Positions 37,974-46,387 of a stretch of 64,000 nt of DNA are shown here, piece by piece. The notes beneath the pieces were generated by a model. The model ran no database searches. It had not been told where the DNA came from and saw only the letters and a list, made by a program, of their open reading frames with translations. The position numbers and the translations under genes were made by a program. The stretch comes from CAWEYO01 sp963813315. Its GTDB lineage: Bacteria > Pseudomonadota > Alphaproteobacteria > Rhizobiales > Rhizobiaceae. The stretch is taken from the NCBI GenBank assembly GCA_963813315.1, contig CAWEYO010000027.1, positions 34,405-98,404 of the forward strand, written 5' to 3'. Within the stretch, counting starts at the first letter, position 1. Each line of letters begins with the position of its first letter.

Positions 37974-38258
37974 GTGCAATCCGCCTTCGAAACGCTTGTG
38001 TCTCACTCTGTTATTGCGGCGTACCTGCTGTTTGTCGTGGCGGTGATCCTGTGGCATGAGTGGAAGTTCCGTATCCAGCCGCTGTCTGTAAGTCAGGCTG
38101 AGATCGATCGCATGGCCGACGAGCTTCTTGACCTGCATGGACCGCGAGCCGAGGAAGTCGCCTTTATCGAAGAAGACCGCGCCTGGCGTTACTCCGACAC
38201 TTACCAGCAGGGCGTCTGGCGGCGGGTTCGCAAGGAACTGTGGCGGCGGGGAGGATAA
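37974..38258 (+). CDS. small single-span membrane protein of unknown function
   Basis: A 94-residue product beginning at GTG, preceded by an AGGG site. One N-terminal membrane helix (AAYLLFVVAVILW) is followed by a charged cytoplasmic part with AEIDRMADELLDLHGPRAEE and WRYSDTYQQGVWRRVRKELWRRGG. No family recognised. Expression is probably governed by the divergent XRE regulator. Confidence 0.7.
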   Translation: MQSAFETLVSHSVIAAYLLFVVAVILWHEWKFRIQPLSVSQAEIDRMADELLDLHGPRAEEVAFIEEDRAWRYSDTYQQGVWRRVRKELWRRGG

Positions 38259-38304
38259 TGGCGGCCCGGCGATTACCGTCTCGATTCGACTGAAACATGC
38301 GCCA

Positions 38305-38407
38305 AAGCGCATTGCTTCGAAACGGATCCATGCGACGCGCTTTAGGCTATTGTTTTTGTGCATGTCGTTATCCCAAAACCCCTGCGCACTTTTGGGCGAC
38401 ATGCATT
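38305..38407. repeat. RIME-like mosaic repeat, type B
   Basis: Same order as the copy at 5856: arms AAAGCGCATTGC/GCGACGCGCTTT, linker GGCTATTGTTTTTGT, then GCATGTCG...CGACATGC with core CCCAAAACCCCTGCGCACTT. It lies in the leader region of the peroxiredoxin gene. Confidence 0.87.
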
Positions 38408-38451
38408 AAGATGTCGAATTCATCCGAGCGACGTTCCAAGGAGACGCCCCC

Positions 38452-39111
38452 ATGAGTATCCGTATCAATGACACCGCACCGGATTTCACCGCCGAGACGA
38501 CGCACGGCACCATCAGTTTTCACGACTGGATTGGCGACAGCTATGCGGTTCTCTTCAGCCATCCGAAGGACTTCACCCCGGTCTGCACCACAGAGCTCGG
38601 CATCATGGCTGGACTGTCCGGCGAGTTCGCGAAGCGCAACGCCAAGATCATCGGCATTTCGGTCGATCCGGTCGAAAGCCACGAGAAATGGAAGGGCGAC
38701 ATCAAGACGGCGACCGGCCACGAGGTCACCTATCCGCTGATCGGCGACAGGGACCTCAAGGTCGCCAAGCTCTACGACATGCTGCCGGGAGATGCCGGCG
38801 ATTCGAGCGAGGGACGCACGCCGGCCGACAACGCGACGGTCCGCTCCGTTTTCGTCGTTGGGCCGGACAAGAAGGTGAAGCTGACGATCAGCTATCCGAT
38901 GACGACAGGTCGCAACTTCGACGAACTCCTGCGCGCCATCGATTCAGTGCAACTCACGGCTAAACACAAGGTGGCGACGCCGGCAAACTGGAAGCAGGGC
39001 GAGGACGTGATCATCACGGCCGCGGTGCCCGATGACGAGGCAAAGGAGAAGTTCGGCGAATTCGAACGCGTGCTGCCCTATCTTAGAAAGACCAAGCAGC
39101 CCAGGGGTTAG
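38452..39111 (+). CDS. 1-Cys peroxiredoxin (Prx6-like)
   Basis: The 219-residue AhpC/TSA-fold protein has its peroxidatic cysteine C45 in FSHPKDFTPVCTTELGIM. There is no resolving cysteine downstream; the long C-terminal domain (SVQLTAKHKVATPANWKQGE, then DDEAKEKFGEF) is typical of Prx6. It reduces peroxides in the cytosol. Full length. Confidence 0.94.
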   Translation: MSIRINDTAPDFTAETTHGTISFHDWIGDSYAVLFSHPKDFTPVCTTELGIMAGLSGEFAKRNAKIIGISVDPVESHEKWKGDIKTATGHEVTYPLIGDRDLKVAKLYDMLPGDAGDSSEGRTPADNATVRSVFVVGPDKKVKLTISYPMTTGRNFDELLRAIDSVQLTAKHKVATPANWKQGEDVIITAAVPDDEAKEKFGEFERVLPYLRKTKQPRG

Positions 39112-39215
39112 AGCATTGGACCCGAAAGTGGGAACCGCTTTCGGGAGAAATCCGATGCTCAAGCAAAGAGATAGAGCGGCAGCGCTAATTCCGTAAAAGC
39201 GGCCGCTCTAAGCGC
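39110..39215. repeat. RIME-like mosaic repeat, type A, inverted copy
   Basis: It starts at the peroxiredoxin stop: AGAGCATTGGACCCGAAAGT begins the hairpin with core GGGAACCGCTTTCGGG, closed by ATCCGATGCTC, followed by CAAGCAAAGAGATAGAGC and a second hairpin. It is the inverse of the copy at 2299-2400. Confidence 0.82.
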
Positions 39216-39333
39216 TCAACTGGATCAACAAATAACGAAGCGTTGATCTTCACCCCCTCTCCGGAGAGGGGGCGATGAGTGGTCGCCGGACAATTTGGCC
39301 CTTCGAACGACGAACGCCCGAAGCACGTCGAAG

Positions 39334-40551
39334 TCAGACTTCGACCGATTTCAATCGGTCGGCGATCAATGCGGCAAGCCGCTCGGCCACTTCCTCCTTG
39401 AGCAGGTCGGGCCAGGCGTCAACACCGGATCTGGAGACGATCGAGACCCGGTTGCGATCCCCGCCCATGACGCCGCCTTCCTGCCCGACATCGTTGGCGA
39501 CGATAAGGTCCGCGCCCTTTTTCTTGAGTTTCGCTTCGGCATTCCTGATGACGTTCTCAGTCTCCGCGGCAAAGCCGACGACCAGATAGGGCCGCCTTTG
39601 ATGGTGGCCAACGCCGGCCAGAATGTCCGGATTTTCGACCATCCGAAGCGAGGGCGCATCCTCGCCTCCAGCCTTCTTGATCTTTGCCGCCGCCGAACTT
39701 TCTGTCCGCCAATCCGCGACAGCGGCAACCATAACCGCCGCATCCGCGGGCAGCAGGCGCTCGACCGCCTCCTGCATCTCGCGCGCGGTCTCGACATGCA
39801 CGGTGCTGACGCCGGCCGGATCGGCAATGGCCACCGGACCAGACACAAGCCGGACATCGGCGCCGAGCTTCGCCAGCGCGGCGGCGATCGCATGGCCCTG
39901 CTTTCCCGACGACCGGTTCGCGATATAGCGCACCGGGTCGATCGGCTCATGCGTCGGGCCGGAGGTGACGATGACTTTGCGGCCCACCAACGGCTTTGAC
40001 GCGACACCGAGCAGGGTCTCGATTGCAGCCGCGATCTCCAGCGGCTCGGCCATGCGGCCTTCGCCGGCCTCGCCGCTTTCGGCCATTTCGCCTTTTTCCG
40101 GGCCAATGAAACGGATGCCGTCCCGTTCGAGGGTCGTCCGGTTGCGCCGGGTAGCCGGATGCTTCCACATTTTCGGGTTCATCGCGGGCGCCATCAGCAC
40201 GGGTTTGTCCGTGGCAAGCAGCACGGTCGAAGCTAGATCGTCGGCAAGCCCGTTGGCGAGCTTGGCCATCAGATCGGCCGTCGCAGGCGCGACAACCAGC
40301 AGGTCGGCCTCGCGCGACAGGCGGATGTGGCCGACATCGTGTTCATCCTGCCGGTCGAAAAGTTGCGTGAATACGTGATCGGCCGAGAGCGCGCCGACGG
40401 AGAGCGGCGTGACGAATTGCTGCGCGGCCTCTGTCATCGCGCAGCGCACCGACGCACCGCGCTCGCGCAGGCGCCGGATCAGGTCCAGACACTTGTACGC
40501 GGCAATGCCGCCGCCGATGATCAGGAGAATGCGCTTGCCGGAGAGGGTCAT
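39334..40551 (-). CDS. coaBC: bifunctional phosphopantothenoylcysteine decarboxylase/phosphopantothenate--cysteine ligase
   Basis: The 405-residue fusion makes 4'-phosphopantetheine for CoA. The CoaC flavoprotein half opens ILLIIGGGIAAYKCLDLIRR and holds the PAMNPKMW motif and TADLMAKLANGLADDL. The CoaB half begins near residue 190 with VIVTSGPTHEPIDPVRYIAN RSSGKQG and includes VGFAAETEN and the late LIVANDV. In relatives coaBC follows ubiB; here a toxin-antitoxin pair lies between. Confidence 0.97.
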   Translation of the reverse strand: MTLSGKRILLIIGGGIAAYKCLDLIRRLRERGASVRCAMTEAAQQFVTPLSVGALSADHVFTQLFDRQDEHDVGHIRLSREADLLVVAPATADLMAKLANGLADDLASTVLLATDKPVLMAPAMNPKMWKHPATRRNRTTLERDGIRFIGPEKGEMAESGEAGEGRMAEPLEIAAAIETLLGVASKPLVGRKVIVTSGPTHEPIDPVRYIANRSSGKQGHAIAAALAKLGADVRLVSGPVAIADPAGVSTVHVETAREMQEAVERLLPADAAVMVAAVADWRTESSAAAKIKKAGGEDAPSLRMVENPDILAGVGHHQRRPYLVVGFAAETENVIRNAEAKLKKKGADLIVANDVGQEGGVMGGDRNRVSIVSRSGVDAWPDLLKEEVAERLAALIADRLKSVEV

Positions 40552-40564
40552 CGTGTCATGGAGC

Positions 40565-40990
40565 TCAGGCCGGCTTCAGTGCCGGCCGGACATCGGTATG
40601 GATGAAATCTTCGCCTTTGAAAAGCAGAGGAAGCTTGCGGGACTTGGCAAGGGCGTAGGAGAAGCAGTCGCCCATGTTGAGATTGGCCGGGTGGCCAGTG
40701 CCCCGGCCATAGAGGGAATAGGCAGTTCGCGAAACCTCCAATTGAATGTCGTCGAAGGGCGCGATTTCAAGTTCAGTTAACTCGATCATGCGCTGCAGTC
40801 GCTTTGGGCCGTCTCGGATATCGCTGCGGCGAACAACACAAAATGCTTCATGAAGGGTTGCCGCGCTTACGACGAGAGATATAGCGTCGTTGAGCATTTT
40901 CATGAACCACAGCGCGTCCTGTTCATTGTTGAGAATGGCTACAAATGCCGACGTATCGACAACAAAGTCGCTCAAAGACTTTCGTCCCAC
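40565..40990 (-). CDS. PIN-domain toxin of a type II toxin-antitoxin pair (VapC/FitB-like)
   Basis: A PIN-domain ribonuclease of about 136-141 residues. Acidic catalytic residues fit FVVDTSAFVAILNNEQDA (first D), LHEAFCVV (E) and MGDCFSYALAKSRKLPLLFK GEDF (D and last D). It would cleave RNA when freed from its antitoxin. The GTG at 40990 is the longest start; the TTG at 40975 overlaps the antitoxin stop as TTGA and gives MSDFVVDTSA, perhaps the truer start. Confidence 0.9.
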   Translation of the reverse strand: MGRKSLSDFVVDTSAFVAILNNEQDALWFMKMLNDAISLVVSAATLHEAFCVVRRSDIRDGPKRLQRMIELTELEIAPFDDIQLEVSRTAYSLYGRGTGHPANLNMGDCFSYALAKSRKLPLLFKGEDFIHTDVRPALKPA

Positions 40991-41208
40991 ATCTCATCGG
41001 AAATCTTCTTCAAATCGAAGGGTTCAGCCGGCGTGATCGCCAGCTTCCGCAACTCATCGAGAATAGGTCTCTTTCGAGGTGCAGGCCGCAAGCTCCGCTC
41101 CAGTCGGTCTCTCGCCTCCTGCTCCATCGAAACACCGCGCGCAGCAGCGCGCTTGCGCAGTTCGAGCTTTACTCGGTCGTCAAGATTGCGGATCGTCAAC
41201 GTGCCCAT
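40972..41208 (-). CDS. ribbon-helix-helix antitoxin (FitA/VapB-like)
   Basis: The 78-residue protein starts MGTLTIRNLDDRVKLELRKR with AAARGVSMEQEARDRLERSL, the FitA-type ribbon-helix-helix, and its tail (PFDLKKISDEMWDESL) is the toxin-binding part. It overlaps the PIN-toxin gene. A palindromic site with two TGCTAGCA units lies about 55-90 bp upstream. Confidence 0.9.
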   Translation of the reverse strand: MGTLTIRNLDDRVKLELRKRAAARGVSMEQEARDRLERSLRPAPRKRPILDELRKLAITPAEPFDLKKISDEMWDESL

Positions 41209-41261
41209 CGCTTTTCTCCTTTCCCGAAAGGTAGGTCAAACGCGGGGTGAATGCAATGACA

Positions 41262-41295
41262 GCACTGCTAGCAATGCTGTCTTTGCTAGCAGTGC
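41262..41295. promoter_or_regulatory. perfect 12-bp inverted repeat, probable toxin-antitoxin operator
   Basis: Arms GCACTGCTAGCA (41262-41273) and TGCTAGCAGTGC (41284-41295) flank ten bases. Each arm contains TGCTAGCA, close to the TGCTATCA half-site bound by FitAB of Neisseria. It lies between the ubiB stop and the antitoxin start on the minus strand. It might alternatively act as a terminator for ubiB, but there is no T-run. Confidence 0.6.
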
Positions 41296-41299
41296 ACTC

Positions 41300-42874
41300 T
41301 CAAAACAGCTTCCATGCAATGTACAGGAGTGTCAGAGCGATCACCCACAGCGCAAGGCGCCCCGACCGCGTGTGACGCGCCTCGGCTCGGCCAATTGCAT
41401 TGGCGGTGGCCTCGTCGAATCGCAGACCGTGTTCGGCCATGGCATCAATCTCGCGCGACAGGCGCTCGGCGCGCGCGGCGAGATCGGGCGCGTGGCGGGC
41501 AAACGACAGAACGGCGCCGATGCTGTCGCGCGCATCGGTGAGCACGCCGCGCGGGCCGAGATTGCCGGCGATCCATTCGCCTACCACCGGTTCCGCCGTC
41601 TTCCACATGTTGAAGGCCGGATCGAGCGTGCGGGCAACGCCTTCGACGACAACCATGGTCTTTTGCAGGAGCACAAGTTCGGTGCGCGTCTGCATGTCGA
41701 AGAGTTCCGTTACCTCGAACAGCAGCGTCAGTAGCCGCGCCATCGAAATCGTTTCGGCAGGCTGGCCATGGATCGGCTCACCGATAGCGCGGATCGCCTG
41801 GGCGAAAGCCGAAACGCTGTGCTTCGACGGCACGTAGCCTGCCTCGAAATGAACCTCCGCCACGCGACGGTAGTTGCGCGTAATGAAGCCAAAGAGGATT
41901 TCAGCCAGGAAACGGCGCTCCTTCCTGCCCAATCGGCCCGAGATACCAAGATCGACGGCCACGATGGTGCCGTCGGTCTCAACGAACAGGTTTCCGGGAT
42001 GCATGTCGGCGTGGAAAAAGCCGTCGCGCAGGGTATGGCGCAGGAACGACTGGACGAGATTGGCGGCGATGGCCTTCAGATCGTGTCCGGCCTCTCGCAG
42101 TGCTTCGACATCCGACATCTTGATGCCGTCGATCCACTCCATGGTAAGCACGTCCCCGCCGGTGCGTTCCCAGTCGACGACAGGCACGCGAAACCCGCGA
42201 TCGGCCACAATATTCTCCGCAAGAATGGAGATCGCGGCCGCCTCAAGCCGAAAATCCATTTCGATGCGGGTGGTCTGTGCGAGCGTTTCTGTCACTTCGA
42301 CCGGCCGCAGGCGGCGGGTCGACGGCAAGTATCGCTCCTGCAGGCGCGCCGCGAGGAAATAGCTTTGCAGATCCTGATGGAAGCGCCGGCGGACGCCCGG
42401 CCGGATCACCTTGACCGCAACCTGCACCGGAATGCCGTCCCGCAGGACCTCGGCCGGATGTACTTGCGCAATCGAAGCTGCGGCAACCGGATCGCCAAGG
42501 CTTGTGAAGAGTTCTCCGATCGGGCGGCCAAGCGAAGCTTCGATGAGGGCCACCGCCTGTTCCTTGGGAAAGGTGTCCATCTTGTCCTGGAGCATGGCCA
42601 GATCGACCGCGATGTCGTTTCCAACGACATCGGGACGCGTAGCCAGGAACTGGCCGAGCTTGACATAGGAAGGGCCGAGCCGCGCGACCGCATCCGCCAA
42701 CCGCTCCGAGCGGCCGCGGCGCCGCGAGCGACGGCGCGCCAGAAGTTTCGCCACGCGCCAGCCGAACTTCGGCAGCGCCGGAAACTGGTCGCCGGGGAGC
42801 GCCGCGATCACCCCCTCGCGAACCATGATCCAGCCCGCGCGCACAAGCCGGAAACCGGCGCCTATCGTCGTCAT
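41300..42874 (-). CDS. ubiB: ubiquinone biosynthesis protein UbiB (ABC1/COQ8 kinase-like)
   Basis: The 524-residue atypical kinase has the family KxGQ signature in LGPSYVKLGQFLATRPDVVG, the alanine-rich loop AAASIAQVH, DVLTMEWIDGIKMSD, and FFHADMHPGNLFVETDGTIV AVDLGISG with metal-binding residues. Two C-terminal hydrophobic stretches anchor it. It supports ubiquinone synthesis through ATPase activity. ATG 42874 is 13 bp after ubiE's stop; the 17-codon extension overlaps ubiE and is unlikely. Confidence 0.95.
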   Translation of the reverse strand: MTTIGAGFRLVRAGWIMVREGVIAALPGDQFPALPKFGWRVAKLLARRRSRRRGRSERLADAVARLGPSYVKLGQFLATRPDVVGNDIAVDLAMLQDKMDTFPKEQAVALIEASLGRPIGELFTSLGDPVAAASIAQVHPAEVLRDGIPVQVAVKVIRPGVRRRFHQDLQSYFLAARLQERYLPSTRRLRPVEVTETLAQTTRIEMDFRLEAAAISILAENIVADRGFRVPVVDWERTGGDVLTMEWIDGIKMSDVEALREAGHDLKAIAANLVQSFLRHTLRDGFFHADMHPGNLFVETDGTIVAVDLGISGRLGRKERRFLAEILFGFITRNYRRVAEVHFEAGYVPSKHSVSAFAQAIRAIGEPIHGQPAETISMARLLTLLFEVTELFDMQTRTELVLLQKTMVVVEGVARTLDPAFNMWKTAEPVVGEWIAGNLGPRGVLTDARDSIGAVLSFARHAPDLAARAERLSREIDAMAEHGLRFDEATANAIGRAEARHTRSGRLALWVIALTLLYIAWKLF

Positions 42875-42887
42875 CCGGCAAGAACCC

Positions 42888-43664
42888 TCAAAGTTTCCAG
42901 CCCGAATGCAGCGCGGCAATGCCACCGGAATAGTTGCGGAAAGTGACGCGGCCGAAACCGGCGCGGCGGATCATCGCAGCAAAATTCTCCTGATTGGGGA
43001 ACTTGCGAATCGACTCCACCAGATATGAATACGGCTCGTCGTCTCCGGCCACGAACTTTCCGATGCGCGGTATGGCATTGAACGACCAAGCCTCGTACAC
43101 GCGGTCGAGGAACGGCATGTCGACCTCCGAGAACTCGAGGCAAAGGAAGCGGCCGCCGGGCTTCAAGACCCGAAAAGCCTCTTGAAGAGCCGTCTCGATG
43201 CGAGGCACGTTGCGGATGCCGAAGGCTATCGTATACGCGTCGAATGTTTCGTCGGCGAAAGGCAGTTGCTCGGCATTGGCCTCGACGAAATCGATGTTGG
43301 CCTCGAGCCCTTGCTTTGCGGCCCTTTCGCGGCCCACGGCAAGCATCGAAGCGTTGATATCGAGGACGGTGGCCTGTGCCTCGCGGCGGGAGGCATCGAC
43401 GATGCGAGAGGCTACGTCGCCGGTTCCGCCGGCGACGTCGAGCACCCTCCAGCCGCTCCGCCTCGGCGGATTGAGCCAGGCAACCAGCGCCTCCTTCCAG
43501 AGACGATGCAGGCCGCCGGACATAAGGTCGTTCATCAGATCGTAGCGGTTGGCGACGCGATGAAAGACATCGTTGACCAGCGATTGCTTCTCGCCGGAAC
43601 CGACATGTTTGTAGCCGTAAGACGTCTCCATGCCGCCCGCGGCAGTTGTGCGCTGCTCTGACAT
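42888..43664 (-). CDS. ubiE: demethylmenaquinone/2-octaprenyl benzoquinol methyltransferase
   Basis: The 258-residue C-methyltransferase has HRVANRYDLMNDLMSGGLHR LWK, motif I WRVLDVAGGTGDVASRI, and AFGIRNVPRIETALQEAFRV LKPGGRF, with the FLCLEFSEVDMP strand. It adds the ring methyl group in ubiquinone synthesis. ATG 43664 starts MSEQRTTAAGGMETSYGYKH; the much longer frame to 43913 crosses the divergent add promoter. It pairs with ubiB. Confidence 0.96.
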   Translation of the reverse strand: MSEQRTTAAGGMETSYGYKHVGSGEKQSLVNDVFHRVANRYDLMNDLMSGGLHRLWKEALVAWLNPPRRSGWRVLDVAGGTGDVASRIVDASRREAQATVLDINASMLAVGRERAAKQGLEANIDFVEANAEQLPFADETFDAYTIAFGIRNVPRIETALQEAFRVLKPGGRFLCLEFSEVDMPFLDRVYEAWSFNAIPRIGKFVAGDDEPYSYLVESIRKFPNQENFAAMIRRAGFGRVTFRNYSGGIAALHSGWKL

Positions 43665-43776
43665 TTGATCTACCTGCGTAATTCGGCGGGACCATAGCCG
43701 ATCAGCATGACGGGCGCTATTGTTTAAGGCGCGATTGAACAGCCGCGCTCGGCGGCTGGTATTACGGGGACTGCGA

Positions 43777-44757
43777 ATGATCCTGAAAGCGGAGTTGCAC
43801 TGCCACATCGAAGGTGCGGCCGCGCCCGGCCTGGTGCTTGAGCAAGCCGAAAAATATGGCAAGGACGTTTCGGCCTTCGTCAAGGACGGTTCCTTCGTCT
43901 GGCACGATTTCACATCGTTTCTCGCCGCTTACGACGCCGCAGCCGATCTGTTCCGGACCGAAGACGACTATGCCCGCCTTGCGGAACACTATCTCACCAG
44001 CCTTGCCCGCGACGGCTGCATCTATTCGGAATTTTTCACCTCGCCGGACCATGCCCTGAAATCCGGCCTGTCGCCGGCGGCCTACACCAACGCGCTAGGC
44101 GAAGGCATCACGCGCGCCATGGCAAAGACCGGCATCGAAGCGCGGATGATCGTCACCGGGGTCCGCCATTTCGGTGTCGAGTCCATCGAGGCGGCGGCGC
44201 GTTTCGCGGCCGGCTGCGGGCACCCGCTTGTGACGGGTTTCGGCGTGGCGGGCGATGAACGTCATGGCAGTTTCGAAGACTATGTTCGGGCTTTCGAGAT
44301 TGCCCGCGAAGCAGGGCTCGGCATCACCGTCCACGCCGGCGAATTCGGCGGTTGGGAGAGCGTGGCGGGCGCGCTCGACGTCATCCGGCCGTCGCGCATC
44401 GGCCATGGGGTAAGGGCGATCGAAAACCCCGATCTCGTCAAACGCCTCGCACATGAGGGCGTCGTGCTCGAATGCTGTCCCGGCTCGAACATCGCTCTCA
44501 ATGTGTTCGGCAGTTTCGAAACCCACCCCTTCGTGAAACTGAAGGAAGCAGGCTGCAAGGTAACGCTCAACTCGGACGACCCGCCCTATTTCTGGACGTC
44601 GCTGAAACGTGAATATGACATCGGCCGGGAACATTTCGGCCTGGACGACAGCGCGCTGACGTCGGTGACCCGGACCGCGATCGAGGCGGCCTTTGTCGAC
44701 AGGAAAACCAGGACCGCGCTGCTTTCGCGCCTTAACGGCAGCGGACGAGGTCGCTAG
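43777..44757 (+). CDS. add: adenosine deaminase
   Basis: The 326-residue metal-dependent deaminase turns adenosine to inosine. Zinc ligands and active-site residues are visible: LKAELHCHIEGAAAPGL, TVHAGEFGGWESVAG, RIGHGVRAIENPDLVKRLA, LECCPGSNIAL, and LNSDDPPYFWTSL. ATG 43777 begins MILKAELHCHIEG; the 19 codons above are not part of the family. The stop codon lies inside the left end of a palindromic element. Confidence 0.95.
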   Translation: MILKAELHCHIEGAAAPGLVLEQAEKYGKDVSAFVKDGSFVWHDFTSFLAAYDAAADLFRTEDDYARLAEHYLTSLARDGCIYSEFFTSPDHALKSGLSPAAYTNALGEGITRAMAKTGIEARMIVTGVRHFGVESIEAAARFAAGCGHPLVTGFGVAGDERHGSFEDYVRAFEIAREAGLGITVHAGEFGGWESVAGALDVIRPSRIGHGVRAIENPDLVKRLAHEGVVLECCPGSNIALNVFGSFETHPFVKLKEAGCKVTLNSDDPPYFWTSLKREYDIGREHFGLDDSALTSVTRTAIEAAFVDRKTRTALLSRLNGSGRGR

Positions 44758-44903
44758 GGTGTGTTGAGATTCAGGTCAGTCCGAGGCGAAAATGGCGGTT
44801 TTCGAGAACCGGCATCGCAGTGTACGTTCGGGTACGTGAGTACCGGAAGCGCAGAAGACCGCCATTTGCAGGCCCGCATCACCTGAATACGAACACACCC
44901 TAG
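44753..44903. repeat. 151-bp palindromic element abutting the add stop codon
   Basis: Terminal inverted repeats of about 23 bp: CTAGGGTGTGTTGAGATTCA at the left and its near-complement ending CGAACACACCCTAG at the right. A second pair of arms, AAAATGGCGGT and ACCGCCATTT, lies inside. The left end includes the TAG of add. Partial copies follow the stop codons near 23012 and 29650. Confidence 0.85.
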
Positions 44904-45045
44904 AACGGCGGACGCACCGATGAAATCGGTGTTGCCGGTTTGGCATCCCCGCGCGCATGAGATTGCATAAGCGCCTAAAATTGCATAAGCGCCTGAGATA
45001 GCGCAGCGTCTGAGGCTGACAGCGGCAATTGCAGGAGCAGGCATC
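44904..45045. other. upp leader region
   Basis: A short direct repeat (GATTGCATAAGCGCCTAAAA, then ATTGCATAAGCGCCTGAGA) lies at about 44961-44999. No gene; upp begins at 45046 after GGAGCAGGC. Confidence 0.5.
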
Positions 45046-45675
45046 ATGAAGAGCGTGACCGTCGTCGACCATCCGCTTGTACAGCACAAGCTCACCATCA
45101 TGCGCGACAAGGAAACCTCAACTGCCGGCTTCCGCCGGCTCCTGCGCGAGATATCCCTGCTTCTGGGCTATGAGGTGACGCGCAACCTGGAGCTGACCAC
45201 GAAGACAATCGAGACCCCGCTGGAAACGATGGAAGCGCCGGTTCTGGAAGGAAAGAAGCTCGTCTTCGCCTCTGTTCTTCGCGCCGGCAATGGCTTGCTG
45301 GAGGGTCTACTCGACCTCGTGCCGGCGGCGCGCGTCGCTCATATCGGCCTCTACCGCGACCACGACACGCTGGAGGCGGTCGAGTATTTCTTCAAAGCGC
45401 CGAGCGACCTTGCCGACAGGCTGGTGATCGTGGTCGATCCGATGCTGGCGACCGCCAATTCGGCAATCGCGGCGATCGATATGCTGAAAGGCCGCGGCGC
45501 GACAAATCTTCGCTACCTCTGCCTGCTCGCGGCTCCCGAGGGCATCGAGCGCTTCACCAACGCACATCCGGATGTCCCGGTCTACACGGCGGCGATCGAC
45601 AAGCGGCTCAACGAAAAGGGCTATATCGTACCCGGCCTCGGCGATGCCGGAGACCGCATGTACGGGACGAAGTAG
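45046..45675 (+). CDS. upp: uracil phosphoribosyltransferase
   Basis: The 209-residue enzyme joins uracil and PRPP to give UMP. It shows VDHPLVQHKLTIMRDKETST, LVFASVLRAGNGLLEGLLDL, the PRPP motif VIVVDPMLATANSAIAAIDM and the late GYIVPGLGDAGDRMYGT. Full length. It would use uracil released by nucleoside salvage. Confidence 0.97.
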   Translation: MKSVTVVDHPLVQHKLTIMRDKETSTAGFRRLLREISLLLGYEVTRNLELTTKTIETPLETMEAPVLEGKKLVFASVLRAGNGLLEGLLDLVPAARVAHIGLYRDHDTLEAVEYFFKAPSDLADRLVIVVDPMLATANSAIAAIDMLKGRGATNLRYLCLLAAPEGIERFTNAHPDVPVYTAAIDKRLNEKGYIVPGLGDAGDRMYGTK

Positions 45676-45793
45676 GTAACGGCGCATTAAGGAAGCCGGA
45701 CGAATTGCGGCTGGCATGACAGTCCGCCGGGCGCGAGTTAAGGCCGTCCACAGCAATTCTCGCTAGATTTGCGCCTTCAACAAAGGCGCTCCC

Positions 45794-46342
45794 ATGCCGC
45801 GCAACGTCGTCATTCTCGGCCTTTCAGCGGCCTTGTCGGTGGCAATTCCGGCGGCCTATCAGACCTTTCCGGACCTGTTCCACCGTTTGCTGATACCTTC
45901 GCAAGGCGCCCCTGCGGAGCAGGCAGCGGCGACGGGAAAACCTGCTGGCGGCGGAGGGAAAGGGCCGGCCGGGAAAAAGGTCCTGCTTTCCGCGGATCCT
46001 CGCGGACATTTTACGGCGGATTTCAAGCTCAATGGGCGCAGTGTCCAGGCAATGGTCGACACAGGCGCGACGGCAGTGGCGATCAACCGCACGACGGCCA
46101 GACGCATCGGCCTCAGTCTCAACAGGGATGACTTCAGCTACGAGGTCAAGACAGCCAACGGCACCACGCGCGCCGCAAGCGTCACGATTGCCCGCATTGA
46201 GATCGGCCGGGTCTTCGTCGAGAATGTTCAGGCCGCCGTGCTCGAGGACTCGGCACTTGATGGCGCCCTCATCGGAATGAGTTTCCTTAGCCGGCTGTCC
46301 CGCTTTCAGGTCGAGGACCGGGCACTGCTGCTCGTGCAGTAG
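45794..46342 (+). CDS. retropepsin-like aspartic protease, TIGR02281 type
   Basis: The 182-residue protein has an N-terminal membrane or signal segment (VVILGLSAALSVAIPAAYQ), a low-complexity glycine/alanine linker, then a single aspartic-protease domain with the catalytic AMVDTGATAVAINRTTARR, and LDGALIGMSFLSRLSRFQ. It is predicted to be a membrane-anchored dimeric protease in the periplasm, as for the perP-like alphaproteobacterial group. Substrate unknown. Confidence 0.87.
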   Translation: MPRNVVILGLSAALSVAIPAAYQTFPDLFHRLLIPSQGAPAEQAAATGKPAGGGGKGPAGKKVLLSADPRGHFTADFKLNGRSVQAMVDTGATAVAINRTTARRIGLSLNRDDFSYEVKTANGTTRAASVTIARIEIGRVFVENVQAAVLEDSALDGALIGMSFLSRLSRFQVEDRALLLVQ

Positions 46343-46387
46343 CGTATTCCAAGCGGTTGAACGCGCCGCGACTGGAAATGATTTACC

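Noticed and set aside
41262..41295. Terminator for ubiB
   Set aside because: The hairpin has no T-run on either side, and its TGCTAGCA units fit an operator better. A double role cannot be excluded.
44904..45045. A riboswitch before upp
   Set aside because: Only a short direct repeat (ATTGCATAAGCGCCT) is visible. No known aptamer pattern was recognised.
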